From positions 1 to 19,903 of the forward strand of contig CAKORS010000015.1 of the NCBI GenBank assembly GCA_934101605.1: 19,903 nucleotides of DNA, in the 5' to 3' direction. Positions 1 through 7,086 of the stretch are shown one piece after another. Each line of letters starts with the position of its first letter. Within the stretch, counting starts at the first letter, position 1. Position numbers and translations under genes: made by a program. The notes beneath the pieces were generated by a model. That model did not search any database, was not told where the DNA came from, and worked only from the letters and a program-made list of their open reading frames with translations. Source of the stretch: an uncultured Bacilli bacterium. Its GTDB lineage: Bacteria; Bacillota_I; Bacilli_A; RF39; UBA660.

Positions 1-725
1 CTTAGACTATCTTCTATTTCAAGAACTTCGTATTCCATTTTAGGTTGCCCAACTTCTTCTATGATTTCTTTTTGGAATGCACATAATTCTTTTATTGCTT
101 CATGTCCAAACATTAAAGCTTCAAGCATATCATCTTCACTTGCTTCTTTTGCTCCTGCTTCTACCATGTTTATAGCATCATATGTTCCTGCTACTGTAAG
201 CTCAATATCTGTTTTTTCTGTTTCTATAGTTGTTGGATTTATTACAAAGTTACCATCTACTCTTCCAACTTTAACTCCAGCGATTGGTCCATCAAATGGG
301 ATTTTTGATATTGATGTTGCAAGAGATGATCCGAACATTGCAGCCATTTCTGGTGAGTTGTCTGGATCTACTGATAAAATTGTATTTACTACTTGAACTT
401 CATTTCTAAAGTTTTCAGGAAACATTGGTCGCATTGGTCTATCAATCATACGAGCTGCAAGAGTTGCTGCTTCTGTTGGTCTTCCTTCTCTTTTTACAAA
501 GCCTCCTGGTATTTTTCCTACTGAATATAGTTTTTCCTGATATAAAACCATAAGTGGAAAAAAGTCTGATAATACATTGGCAGTTTTAGAAACTACTACA
601 GTTGATAAAACAACTGTATCACCATATCTTACTAATACTGCTCCACTTGCTTGTTTTGCAAGTTCTCCTATTTCTACAATTAGTTTTCTACCACGAAAAT
701 CTTTTTCGAATATTTTTTTCTCCAT
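1..725 (-). CDS. pnp: Polyribonucleotide nucleotidyltransferase (PNPase), N-terminal part, cut by window edge
   Basis: PNPase degrades RNA 3' to 5' by phosphorolysis in the cytoplasm and works in mRNA turnover. Only the first 241 codons are present; the frame is open through position 1 and the rest lies outside the window. The start ATG at 725 has GGAG six bases upstream. The protein starts MEKKIFEKDFRGRKLIVEIG and carries the conserved first RNase PH domain: GAVLVRYGDTVVLSTVV (about residues 28-44), GKIPGGFVKREGRP (70-83), ARMIDRPMRPMFP, FRNEVQVV, MAAMFGSSLA, PFDGPIAGVKVGR, followed by the NMVEAGA and EALMFGHEAIK motifs. A small oddity is LMVLYQEK where most relatives read LTVNY(E/Q)E. It lies downstream of rpsO, the usual bacterial arrangement, with a hairpin between them that may reduce read-through. 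Identification is secure from sequence motifs. Confidence 0.97.
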   Translation of the reverse strand, partial: MEKKIFEKDFRGRKLIVEIGELAKQASGAVLVRYGDTVVLSTVVVSKTANVLSDFFPLMVLYQEKLYSVGKIPGGFVKREGRPTEAATLAARMIDRPMRPMFPENFRNEVQVVNTILSVDPDNSPEMAAMFGSSLATSISKIPFDGPIAGVKVGRVDGNFVINPTTIETEKTDIELTVAGTYDAINMVEAGAKEASEDDMLEALMFGHEAIKELCAFQKEIIEEVGQPKMEYEVLEIEDSL

Positions 726-750
726 ATATAACTCCTTTTTCTATTAAAAC

Positions 751-781
751 TTAAAAATAAAAGACACTAAAAATAAGTGCC
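751..781 (-). terminator. Hairpin between rpsO and pnp, probable (partial) terminator
   Basis: On the minus strand GGCACT (776-781) pairs with AGTGTC (763-768), one G-U pair included, around a 7-base loop, and is followed by TTTTATTTTT. The stem starts two bases after the rpsO stop codon. No clear separate pnp promoter is seen between the hairpin and pnp, so it may only attenuate, or serve as an RNase processing site. Confidence 0.6.
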
Positions 782-783
782 CA

Positions 784-1053
784 CTATTTTCTTAAACCTA
801 ATTTTTTAACAAGATCTCTATATCTTTGAACATCAGTTCTTTTTAAGAATTCAAGCATATTTCTTCTTTGACCTACTTTTTTAAGTAAACCACGTCTTGA
901 ATGAAAATCATGTTTATGCTCTTTTAAATGTTCAGTTAAAGTTTTAATTTCTTCTGTTAAAATTGCTACTTGAACTTCTGCAGAACCTGTATCTTTTTCA
1001 TCTCTTCTATATGCTTTGATGATTTCTTGTTTTTTGTCTTTTGTTAAAGCCAT
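784..1053 (-). CDS. rpsO: 30S ribosomal protein S15
   Basis: S15 binds 16S rRNA early in 30S assembly. The 89-residue length is the family norm. Diagnostic segments are all present: ALTKDKKQEIIKAY, DTGSAEVQVAILTEEI (about residues 21-36), LTEHLKEHKHDFHSRRGLL (39-57) and the VGQRRNMLEFLKRTDVQRY end. The start is ATG at 1053 with a strong AGGAGG site six bases upstream. It is the first gene of an rpsO-pnp pair, has its own promoter and a short structured leader, and is followed by a hairpin. Confidence 0.99.
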   Translation of the reverse strand: MALTKDKKQEIIKAYRRDEKDTGSAEVQVAILTEEIKTLTEHLKEHKHDFHSRRGLLKKVGQRRNMLEFLKRTDVQRYRDLVKKLGLRK

Positions 1054-1087
1054 AAATTTACCTCCTATTAGAATTCTCCATATCTGA

Positions 1088-1111
1088 GATATATAAGGTT
1101 TTTCATATATC
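1088..1111 (-). promoter_or_regulatory. Stem-loop in the rpsO leader
   Basis: GATATAT and ATATATC form a perfect 7-bp inverted repeat around a 10-base loop, inside the roughly 70-base leader between the predicted transcription start and the rpsO ribosome-binding site. S15 autoregulates by binding its own mRNA leader in several bacteria, with structures that differ between lineages. Whether this AT-only stem is such a site is inference; the base pairing is what can be seen. Confidence 0.35.
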
Positions 1112-1130
1112 CAAGAAATGGAACAAATAC

Positions 1131-1159
1131 ATTATAATACAAAAGAGCGGAAAGAACAA
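1131..1159 (-). promoter_or_regulatory. Housekeeping (sigma-A type) promoter for rpsO-pnp
   Basis: On the minus strand a perfect -10 TATAAT (1131-1136) is separated by 17 bases from a weak -35 TTGTTC (1154-1159). Transcription would start near 1124, giving a leader of about 70 bases. The -35 overlaps a weak AT-rich hairpin (1158-1178, arms AAGAAAA/TTTTCTT) that may end the upstream cadherin-like gene. Confidence 0.6.
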
Positions 1160-1187
1160 GAAAAATTTTTATTTTCTTATTCTTATT

Positions 1188-3164
1188 TTAAAAATGTCTT
1201 CTGCAATAAGGACAAATCTTAGTAGATGCTGGTATTTTATGTCCACATATTGAACACACTTTTGTTGCTATTTCTTTTTCTTCATACTTATTTTCTTCAA
1301 ATCTTTTTTCTACTCTACTTGTTTTTTTTACTGGTTCATCCATATTTAGAATAGTATTATAAATATCATCATTTGATGAAACATTTAAATCTTCATTTAA
1401 TATAGTGCTATAGATATCTACATCTTGAGTTTTTTTAGTTATATTATCATTTAAAATTGTATTATAAATATCATCACTATTTGTATTTAAATCTTCATTT
1501 AATATAGTACTGTAAATATCTATATCATTTTCTTTTTTCTTTAGTTCTTCGCTTGTTTTTTTAATACTATTTGCTTTTAATATTATATCTTCATTGGCTG
1601 GAATAGTATCTTCTTTTATATCATTTTTAAAAGTAATTGTTTGATCTAGGTCATTATCATTTTTTATTTCTTCTTTTATTTTATTTTTCTTACGTTTATT
1701 CATGATAATAAAGAATGCAATTAAACCTCCAGCAATTATTGCTGATATTATAATAATAGCTATAAGTATAGTTTTATTATTTTTTTCTATTGTTATTAAA
1801 TAGCTTAGTGATTCACTGTCATCTTTACTTCTTGTTGTTATTTTTATTACACTACCATTTTTTAAGCTATGATTATTTAAAATTTTATAAGTTGCACCTT
1901 CTTCATCCATTACAACTGTAAATTTTAAACTTTTTTCTTTCTTTATTTGAATTGTATATTTTAAAGTTTCCTTATCAAAATCAATGCTATATCCTTTTAT
2001 TTTTAAACTTTTTATATAGGCATTGTCCCCTAAAACTTCTCCTTCTTTTAACCTTGTAACTTTTATTCTATATTCTTGTGTTTCTTTTTCGTTTTCACTT
2101 GTTACCTTTATGGTAATTATATTTTCTCCTACTTTTAGATTATCATTTCCTGTTATTTCTACTTTAGCATTTTTATCTGTTGCAACAGCTTTTACATCTA
2201 TTTTTGTAACTTCATATAATACCTTTGTTGTATAATCATATGTTGTTTTTTTAAATTTTATTTTACCATCGCTTAGTTTTATTGATTTTAGTGTTGCTTC
2301 AGTATTTCTATCATCTTTTCTTGTTACTGTAATTACATATGTTGTAGTTTCTCCTTCTTCACTTTTAACTACTATTTCTATTTTATTATCACCATATGCA
2401 AGCTTTTTTTCTCCTGTTCCTGTTATAGTTTGTTTATCATTATTTTTTGTTGCATTTATTGTAATTTTTTCTACTTTTGAGTCTACTTCAACTTTATAGT
2501 TTTTAGTATTTTTACTAAAAGCTGGGGATAGTGTTCCTGTTGATAATGTGATATTTTTTAATGTTTTATCAGTATCACATTTTCTTGTTACTGTGATCGT
2601 ATTTGTTCCTGTTTTTCCAGATGGTGCTGTAACTTTTATTGATATTGTATTGCTTCCACAACTTAAATTAGTTGTTCCTGTTCCACTTGTTATTTGTCCT
2701 TTTTTTGCTGTTGCAGATATGTTTACTGATTGTTTTTCTACTGTTATTTTACCATTTGATACAACTGTTCCATCAACTTTTATACTTGATAAGCTAGTAT
2801 CACTTGATTTTATATTAACCGAATAACTACCTGATCCAGTTGCTGTATCTGATGTTACTGTGATATCTCCTGTTGCTGCGCCTTCATTACTTGGTGTTGT
2901 AAATGTAACTGAACCTAGATTTTTATTAGTTCCTTGTTCTACTGTTTTTCCTTGACCTGATGCTGTAATATCTCCTGATAATTCAACTTTACTTATTGTC
3001 ATATCTTCGTCAACATCTCCAACTACTGAACATGTAGTTCTCTCACCTGTTCCTATGTTTGACGGACAATTTAGTTTAACATTGCTAATGCTTGCAGCAT
3101 TAACTCCTATAGTTCCTAAGGTTGCAAATACAAAAGTTGTTATTAAATAAGATAACTTCTTCAT
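1188..3164 (-). CDS. Single-pass membrane protein with cadherin-like domains, repeated cytoplasmic motif and C-terminal zinc ribbon
   Basis: A 658-residue envelope protein of unknown role. What is visible: a signal peptide (residues 1-23, ending VNA), then a Thr/Ser/Gly-rich region and about four repeats of roughly 80 residues that resemble the bacterial cadherin-like beta-sandwich family (PF12733), each ending in (Y/N)xITVTRK or a variant (ends near 195, 283, 372 and 460). One transmembrane helix lies at about 465-488, followed by a basic stop (NKRKKNK). The roughly 170-residue cytoplasmic tail holds two copies of a 26-27-residue unit, DIYSTILNEDLN...DDIYNTILN (about 547-572 and 581-607), and ends in a four-cysteine zinc ribbon (C637, C640, C651, C654). 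Start: ATG at 3164 with AGGAG seven bases upstream. The topology suggests a receptor or anchor joining the outside to cytosolic partners; that is inference. A possible ortholog name is not known to me. Confidence 0.85.
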   Translation of the reverse strand: MKKLSYLITTFVFATLGTIGVNAASISNVKLNCPSNIGTGERTTCSVVGDVDEDMTISKVELSGDITASGQGKTVEQGTNKNLGSVTFTTPSNEGAATGDITVTSDTATGSGSYSVNIKSSDTSLSSIKVDGTVVSNGKITVEKQSVNISATAKKGQITSGTGTTNLSCGSNTISIKVTAPSGKTGTNTITVTRKCDTDKTLKNITLSTGTLSPAFSKNTKNYKVEVDSKVEKITINATKNNDKQTITGTGEKKLAYGDNKIEIVVKSEEGETTTYVITVTRKDDRNTEATLKSIKLSDGKIKFKKTTYDYTTKVLYEVTKIDVKAVATDKNAKVEITGNDNLKVGENIITIKVTSENEKETQEYRIKVTRLKEGEVLGDNAYIKSLKIKGYSIDFDKETLKYTIQIKKEKSLKFTVVMDEEGATYKILNNHSLKNGSVIKITTRSKDDSESLSYLITIEKNNKTILIAIIIISAIIAGGLIAFFIIMNKRKKNKIKEEIKNDNDLDQTITFKNDIKEDTIPANEDIILKANSIKKTSEELKKKENDIDIYSTILNEDLNTNSDDIYNTILNDNITKKTQDVDIYSTILNEDLNVSSNDDIYNTILNMDEPVKKTSRVEKRFEENKYEEKEIATKVCSICGHKIPASTKICPYCRRHF

Positions 3165-3194
3165 ATATATACTCCTATCTACTTTTATACTTAA

Positions 3195-3223
3195 AGTATA
3201 ACAAATTAATTATAATAAGTAAA
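3195..3223 (-). promoter_or_regulatory. Extended -10 promoter for the cadherin-like gene
   Basis: On the minus strand TTTACT (3218-3223), a 17-base spacer, then TATACT (3195-3200) preceded by TGT, giving the extended -10 TGTTATACT. Start of transcription would be near 3188, with a leader of about 23 bases ending in the AGGAG site. The -10 sits in an imperfect palindrome (3187-3200). Confidence 0.65.
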
Positions 3224-3229
3224 TAATTT

Positions 3230-4411
3230 TTAATTTGAAGAAAGTAGTTTGTTTAGACTATTTCTTTCTTCTTTTAATAAATTGTTTTCAGTTTGTTCAT
3301 ACATATTATTATATCTATATATTGCATAACCACCATAGTTTTCTATTGTCTTAGATAGTATTGCTTCTTTTAATATAATATTTTTTTCTTCAACCCATTC
3401 ATTTATACCACTTCCTGCATATTTATCTTCTTGACCAACCTTATATAAAGCTAAAGTTGGAATTATTTTTATTTTATTTTTATCTAATAAATCCCATGCT
3501 TTTAAAGTATCAATAAATGGCTTATGTTCATTTTTTAATCCATAGTATAATTGAGGCATTATAAAATCCATTGTATCTTCTTTACTTAATAATTTTTCTA
3601 TATCTAGGTATTCTTCGTTTAGATTATTTTCTATATTTCCACTTGGAGATATACCAAATAATACATATTCTTTTATGCTTTTTATTTTGTTATAGGTGTC
3701 TTTTATTAAAGTTGTAATAATATTTTTTCTATAATCTTCTATAGATGATGTTCCTCCACTTTTTTGATATTCTTTAAAGGAGGTTAAGTCTATTTCCTTA
3801 TTAGGATAAAAGTAATCATCATATATTATTCCATCTATATCATAATTATATGTTAATTCTTCTACTCCATCTAATATAAGTTTTGATACTTCATCTGATG
3901 CTGGATTAAAGTATATACCATCATCACTAATACTAATTTTATTAGTATTTAACCATTTATAGTAATAAGTTTTTTCGTCTATTTTAAATTCTTTATCTAA
4001 ACTTATTCTATAAGGATTTAACCATGCATATATTTTTATATTTTTTTTATGTGTTTTTTCTATAAAATATTTTAATATATCAAATGGTAGTGCAGAATCC
4101 ATTATTACTTTTGATGGTGGAAAATATTTTGAATTATATATAGCATCTGCAAAAGGTCTTACTTGTAAAATAATAGTATTAAAATTAGATGTTGCTACAT
4201 TATTTATCATTTCATCTATAATTGATTTACCTAATGTTTCATCTTTATCTTTTAATACTTGATAATCAATATATGATATAAATATAGCTTTTACTTCTTC
4301 TGCTTCTTCCGTTTTTGTTTCTATTTTTTTATTAGTTTTTTCTTCTTTTAGTGTTAATAAAATAAAACTTCCTATAAAAAATACTATTATTAAAATTATA
4401 TATTTTTTCAT
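3230..4411 (-). CDS. Membrane-anchored glycoside-hydrolase-like protein (GHL10 / DUF187 family)
   Basis: A 393-residue protein with an N-terminal membrane anchor or uncleaved signal (residues 4-20), a charged linker, and a TIM-barrel-like domain of the GHL10 family (PF02638; B. subtilis YngK is a relative). Family landmarks visible: ILQVRPFADAIY (81-92), KIYAWLNPYR (126-135), DGIIYDDYFYP (193-203), FGISPSGN (252-259) and DFIMPQLYYG (282-291). Acidic residues D198/D199 lie where active-site acids are expected. The family is thought to act on cell-wall or surface polysaccharide, but substrates are mostly unknown. It starts one base after the spoIVFB stop; its GGAGGA site lies inside the last codons of spoIVFB, so the two are probably translated together. 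No clear terminator follows, so transcription may run on into the cadherin-like gene. Confidence 0.88.
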   Translation of the reverse strand: MKKYIILIIVFFIGSFILLTLKEEKTNKKIETKTEEAEEVKAIFISYIDYQVLKDKDETLGKSIIDEMINNVATSNFNTIILQVRPFADAIYNSKYFPPSKVIMDSALPFDILKYFIEKTHKKNIKIYAWLNPYRISLDKEFKIDEKTYYYKWLNTNKISISDDGIYFNPASDEVSKLILDGVEELTYNYDIDGIIYDDYFYPNKEIDLTSFKEYQKSGGTSSIEDYRKNIITTLIKDTYNKIKSIKEYVLFGISPSGNIENNLNEEYLDIEKLLSKEDTMDFIMPQLYYGLKNEHKPFIDTLKAWDLLDKNKIKIIPTLALYKVGQEDKYAGSGINEWVEEKNIILKEAILSKTIENYGGYAIYRYNNMYEQTENNLLKEERNSLNKLLSSN

Positions 4412-5092
4412 TTATCCTCCATATTTTATTTTTAAATAATCTTTTTCTTCTATATATTTTTTATTTATTCTTATAAGATGTGTTTTTTCTTTATAGAAAT
4501 CATTAGGGTTTTTTATTATTTTTTTATTTTTAAAATTATAGTTAAATAAGTATCTTTCTAATAATAATCTATTTAATAAGAAATCTTGTTGTTTTCTATA
4601 TATTATTAATTCTATTATTAGAAGTATCATCATTGTTATATAGTTTATATCTTTATAAATCATTATTATAAATACAATAATTATAAATGATATTATTATT
4701 TCTAATTTATTACTTTTTTTAAATGGAATAAAATAGTTTAAAATACAATTTAATATTTTTCCTCCATCTAAAGGATATATAGGAAGTAGATTAAATATTA
4801 AAAGTGTTTTATGATAACTTTTGAATAATAAATAATTTCTATATGATATAAATCCATTTTTATATATAAATGTTATTATCAAAAATAGAATTATTTGGGT
4901 TAGTGGACCTCCGATTAATATAAATATTTCTTCGATTAATGGTCTATTGATTTTTTCATTAAATTTAATACATCCTCCGAATGGATATATTTCTATTTTA
5001 TCTAAATTCCAGTTATATATTTTGGATATAAGTAAATGTCCTAATTCATGTATTATTATTATAGAAAATATTATTATAAATTCTTTATACAT
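4412..5092 (-). CDS. spoIVFB: SpoIVFB-type intramembrane metalloprotease (M50 / site-2 protease); annotated ATG start is probably internal
   Basis: SpoIVFB cuts pro-sigma-K in the mother cell during sporulation. Seen here: a multi-pass membrane protein with HELGH (residues 15-19 from the ATG) inside a hydrophobic helix, IYPFGG (35-40), and NLLPIYPLDGGK (101-112) carrying the second zinc-ligand Asp. The first in-frame ATG (5092) has no usable ribosome-binding site: GGA abuts it directly. The frame stays open upstream for 26 more codons, and these read like the first membrane helix of SpoIVFB (see 5093-5167). So the listed 226 residues are the safe minimum and the true protein is probably about 251. 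It follows spoIVFA, as in B. subtilis, which supports the specific name over a generic M50 protease. A soluble C-terminal CBS domain is not evident; the C-terminal tail is short and basic. Confidence 0.88.
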   Translation of the reverse strand: MYKEFIIIFSIIIIHELGHLLISKIYNWNLDKIEIYPFGGCIKFNEKINRPLIEEIFILIGGPLTQIILFLIITFIYKNGFISYRNYLLFKSYHKTLLIFNLLPIYPLDGGKILNCILNYFIPFKKSNKLEIIISFIIIVFIIMIYKDINYITMMILLIIELIIYRKQQDFLLNRLLLERYLFNYNFKNKKIIKNPNDFYKEKTHLIRINKKYIEEKDYLKIKYGG

Positions 5093-5167
5093 TCCTGTTA
5101 TAGATACTAAAAATGCTAATATATAGGTAAAATCATTAATGTGTATTTTATTTAAGATAGTCTTTAT
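5093..5167 (-). other. Probable true N-terminus of SpoIVFB, read from a non-ATG start (AUA candidate at 5167)
   Basis: In frame with spoIVFB and free of stops back to a TAA at 5171-5173, this stretch reads (I)KTILNKIHINDFTYILAF then LVSITG, a basic start followed by a hydrophobic helix. From memory, B. subtilis SpoIVFB has LKIHVHPFLWII...LLTG at the same distance before its HELGH, so the match is in both sequence and position. No ATG, GTG or TTG lies in it. Candidate starts are ATA 5167 or ATC 5158; AAAGGA (5181-5186) lies 13 bases before the ATA, slightly far. The segment overlaps the 3' end of spoIVFA by 20 bases, which would suit translational coupling. A sequencing indel is the alternative. 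Confidence 0.6.
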
Positions 5168-5744
5168 AGTTTAAATACTTTCCTTTTTTTTCGAATACTA
5201 AATATATAAAGTCATCACTTGCTTCTCCTAAAAATTCTCCTTTTGTTACATAGTCATATACATCTACACTTATATTATTTAAGTTACCATACCAAGTTGT
5301 AACTCCATCCACTTGTTCTATTATTACTGTATTTCCATAGTTTTCTTTATTTCCTTTAAATACTACTACTCCACTTTCTATAACAGGAGTTAAGTATGAT
5401 GTATCAACACTTAGTTTTACTCCATCTTTATATATTGAACTATTTTTATACCTAATGGTCTCATTGAATACTTTGGATACGTTTTTCTTTGTATTTTTTT
5501 GGAAAGGCAATATATCTCCTAGATATTTATCATATAGTTTATTTAGTGTTGCCATATTTATATTATGACTTGATAAATAATTATTAATTTTGTTATCATG
5601 TTTTTTATCGTATTTTAATATTATTAGTCCTGATAAAAATAAACAAATACATATCATTATTTTTATAGCAAGTTTTTTTAAAGTCTTTTTTCTATTTTTA
5701 TTATTATGTTTTTTTAAATATTTTTCTACTGATTTATATTCCAT
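5148..5744 (-). CDS. spoIVFA: SpoIVFA-like protein (degenerate M23 peptidase fold), regulator of SpoIVFB
   Basis: SpoIVFA holds SpoIVFB inactive in the outer forespore membrane until the forespore signal arrives. This 198-residue protein has a basic cytoplasmic N-terminus, one membrane helix (about residues 27-43) and a C-terminal LytM/M23-like domain: SGVVVFKGNKENYGNTVIIE, TWYGNL and VTKGEFLGEA. The fold's metal ligands are not preserved (TWYGNL stands where an active enzyme has a HxH motif), as in SpoIVFA of B. subtilis. Start ATG at 5744 is chosen because GGTGAT lies four bases upstream; the TTG/GTG codons further up are part of that site. An AT-rich CATATACT (5761-5768) upstream resembles a sigma-E -10, but no proper -35 is seen, so a dedicated promoter is uncertain. 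Confidence 0.85.
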   Translation of the reverse strand: MEYKSVEKYLKKHNNKNRKKTLKKLAIKIMICICLFLSGLIILKYDKKHDNKINNYLSSHNINMATLNKLYDKYLGDILPFQKNTKKNVSKVFNETIRYKNSSIYKDGVKLSVDTSYLTPVIESGVVVFKGNKENYGNTVIIEQVDGVTTWYGNLNNISVDVYDYVTKGEFLGEASDDFIYLVFEKKGKYLNYKDYLK

Positions 5745-5776
5745 TGTTATCACCAATAAAAGTATATGAAGATATA

Positions 5777-5809
5777 AAAAAATTAGATTTTTTTATTATC
5801 TAATTTTTT
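5777..5809 (-). terminator. Perfect 12-bp AT-rich hairpin at the end of mreD
   Basis: AAAAAATTAGAT (5777-5788) and ATCTAATTTTTT (5798-5809) form a perfect 12-bp stem around a 9-base loop, ending in T-runs on both strands. The minus-strand stem contains the last codons and stop of mreD. It could end the spoIIB-radC-mreCD transcript before spoIVFA; with only two G-C pairs its strength is uncertain. Confidence 0.5.
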
Positions 5810-6259
5810 CGACTTTTTTTTATATAGGAAATACCATATTAAAGCATAAATAATATTTAATAAATAATAATTTGTTATATAGATTATACTATTTGATGAT
5901 AAATTTATGTTAAGAGATACTTTATATATTATAAATGTTATTAAATGATAGAGGGTTATAAATAAGATTTCTAATATAATAAAATTTGTTATGGTTGGTT
6001 TATTTTTATTATAAAAATAAATAGTTATAAATATAAATAGTAGACATATCATGAAAAAAGCTCCAAATATTTTAGAGAATATTAAATCATATAATATGGT
6101 TAATATTATGATTAAGATCATATATGTTTTTTTATTTTTGGATAATAGATATAATAATGGTATTGATATTATAAAAAGATTTGAATATAGATATGGTATT
6201 TTTGATATATTAAATATACTTGATATTATAAATGTAGTTATTAAATATAAAATTATCAT
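5783..6259 (-). CDS. mreD: Rod shape-determining protein MreD
   Basis: MreD is a small polytopic membrane protein that acts with MreC and RodA in lateral cell-wall growth. The family is poorly conserved, so this call rests on context and shape: 158 residues, about five hydrophobic helices, a Lys-rich C-terminus, and position directly after mreC. A typical feature seen is the FGAFFMICLLFIF helix in the middle. Start ATG at 6259 has AAGGAG eight bases upstream, inside the last codons of mreC; the two genes are one base apart and surely co-translated. Confidence 0.85.
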   Translation of the reverse strand: MIILYLITTFIISSIFNISKIPYLYSNLFIISIPLLYLLSKNKKTYMILIIILTILYDLIFSKIFGAFFMICLLFIFITIYFYNKNKPTITNFIILEILFITLYHLITFIIYKVSLNINLSSNSIIYITNYYLLNIIYALIWYFLYKKKSKKLDNKKI

Positions 6260-6260
6260 A

Positions 6261-7085
6261 TTACTTGCTCCTTATAATACTTACATATTTTAGATTAGAA
6301 AAATCTACTGATGGTTTTATTTTTATTATTTTACCTGTTTCATATCTATCATTTTCAATATTTTTTATTGTTCCTACTTCTATATCATTTAAGAAGTTTC
6401 CTAGGCCTGATGTGTATACTTTGTTTCCTATGGATACTTTATCATAGTTAGTAATACCTGTTGCTACTAAAAATCCATCTTCATAACTATTTATTACTGT
6501 ATTGTATTCTTTATCTTCACCTTTTATTTTTATTGATGTTTTATTATTTTCTTTTATTCCTGTGATTAGTGCTACTACACCTGTATTTTTAGAAACACTA
6601 ATAACTCTTCCTACTAATCCATCTTCGTTTAGAACAGTATCATTTACTTGAATTCCTACTTTTTTACCCTTATTTATGGTTAATGTATCATACCAATAAT
6701 CATTATTTCTTAGTATTACTTCTGCTGTTATTAATTCATAGTCTTTATATTTGGTTTTAATATTTAATGTTTTCTTTAAATTTTCTACTTCTTTATTTAA
6801 TTTTTCATTTGTTATTTTAAGTGGAGAAAGATATGAAACTTCTATTTTTAATCTTTCATTTTCATTTATTATATGTTTTATATTAGTTAAGCTATTTATA
6901 TATTCTATTCCTATTTTTATTGGTTTTGTTAATTCATAATATGTTTTTATACTGAAATCTTTTATACATTGATAGAAACTATTATTAGAAATATTTATGA
7001 AATTCATTATTAAAACAAAACTTAATACTAATATATAGATAAATAGTAATTTATAAAACTTATATTCTTTTTTCTTCTTTTGCAT
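6261..7085 (-). CDS. mreC: Rod shape-determining protein MreC
   Basis: MreC organises the elongation machinery outside the membrane. The 274-residue protein shows one N-terminal membrane helix (about 13-30), a coiled coil (about 70-108, ENERLKIEVSYL...EKLNKEVENLKKTL) and the beta-rich MreC domain with ITAEVILRNNDYWYDTLTINKGK, GLVGRVISVSKNTGVVALIT and a second barrel ending ISIIRSK-like. Length fits the family. Start ATG at 7085 has AAGGAG eight bases upstream, within the final codons of radC. mreB, which in B. subtilis stands between radC and mreC, is absent here. Confidence 0.95.
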   Translation of the reverse strand: MQKKKKEYKFYKLLFIYILVLSFVLIMNFINISNNSFYQCIKDFSIKTYYELTKPIKIGIEYINSLTNIKHIINENERLKIEVSYLSPLKITNEKLNKEVENLKKTLNIKTKYKDYELITAEVILRNNDYWYDTLTINKGKKVGIQVNDTVLNEDGLVGRVISVSKNTGVVALITGIKENNKTSIKIKGEDKEYNTVINSYEDGFLVATGITNYDKVSIGNKVYTSGLGNFLNDIEVGTIKNIENDRYETGKIIKIKPSVDFSNLKYVSIIRSK

Positions 7086-7086
7086 A

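Noticed and set aside
1344..1526. The paired YxxI motifs in the tail of the cadherin-like protein (YSTI-x12-YNTI) resemble a eukaryotic ITAM.
   Set aside because: The spacing is at the far limit of the ITAM pattern, and nothing else suggests tyrosine kinase signalling. A repeated short docking motif explains it better.
2023..2235. Several plus-strand open frames of 60-110 codons opposite minus-strand genes (for example 2023-2235, 2548-2826, 7490-7825, 13594-13860).
   Set aside because: They lie antisense to clear genes, have Phe/Ser/Ile-rich compositions typical of reverse reading of AT-rich genes, and lack ribosome-binding sites.
5759..5790. A sigma-E promoter directly before spoIVFA.
   Set aside because: CATATACT is a fair -10 match, but the only -35-like sequence (TCTAATT) is 12 bases away and matches poorly, so it is not listed as a feature.
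5807..5814. AGTCGAAAA on the minus strand inside the end of mreD resembles a 0A box.
   Set aside because: One base differs from TGTCGAA, it lies within coding sequence and is upstream of a hairpin, and no promoter is placed correctly after it.
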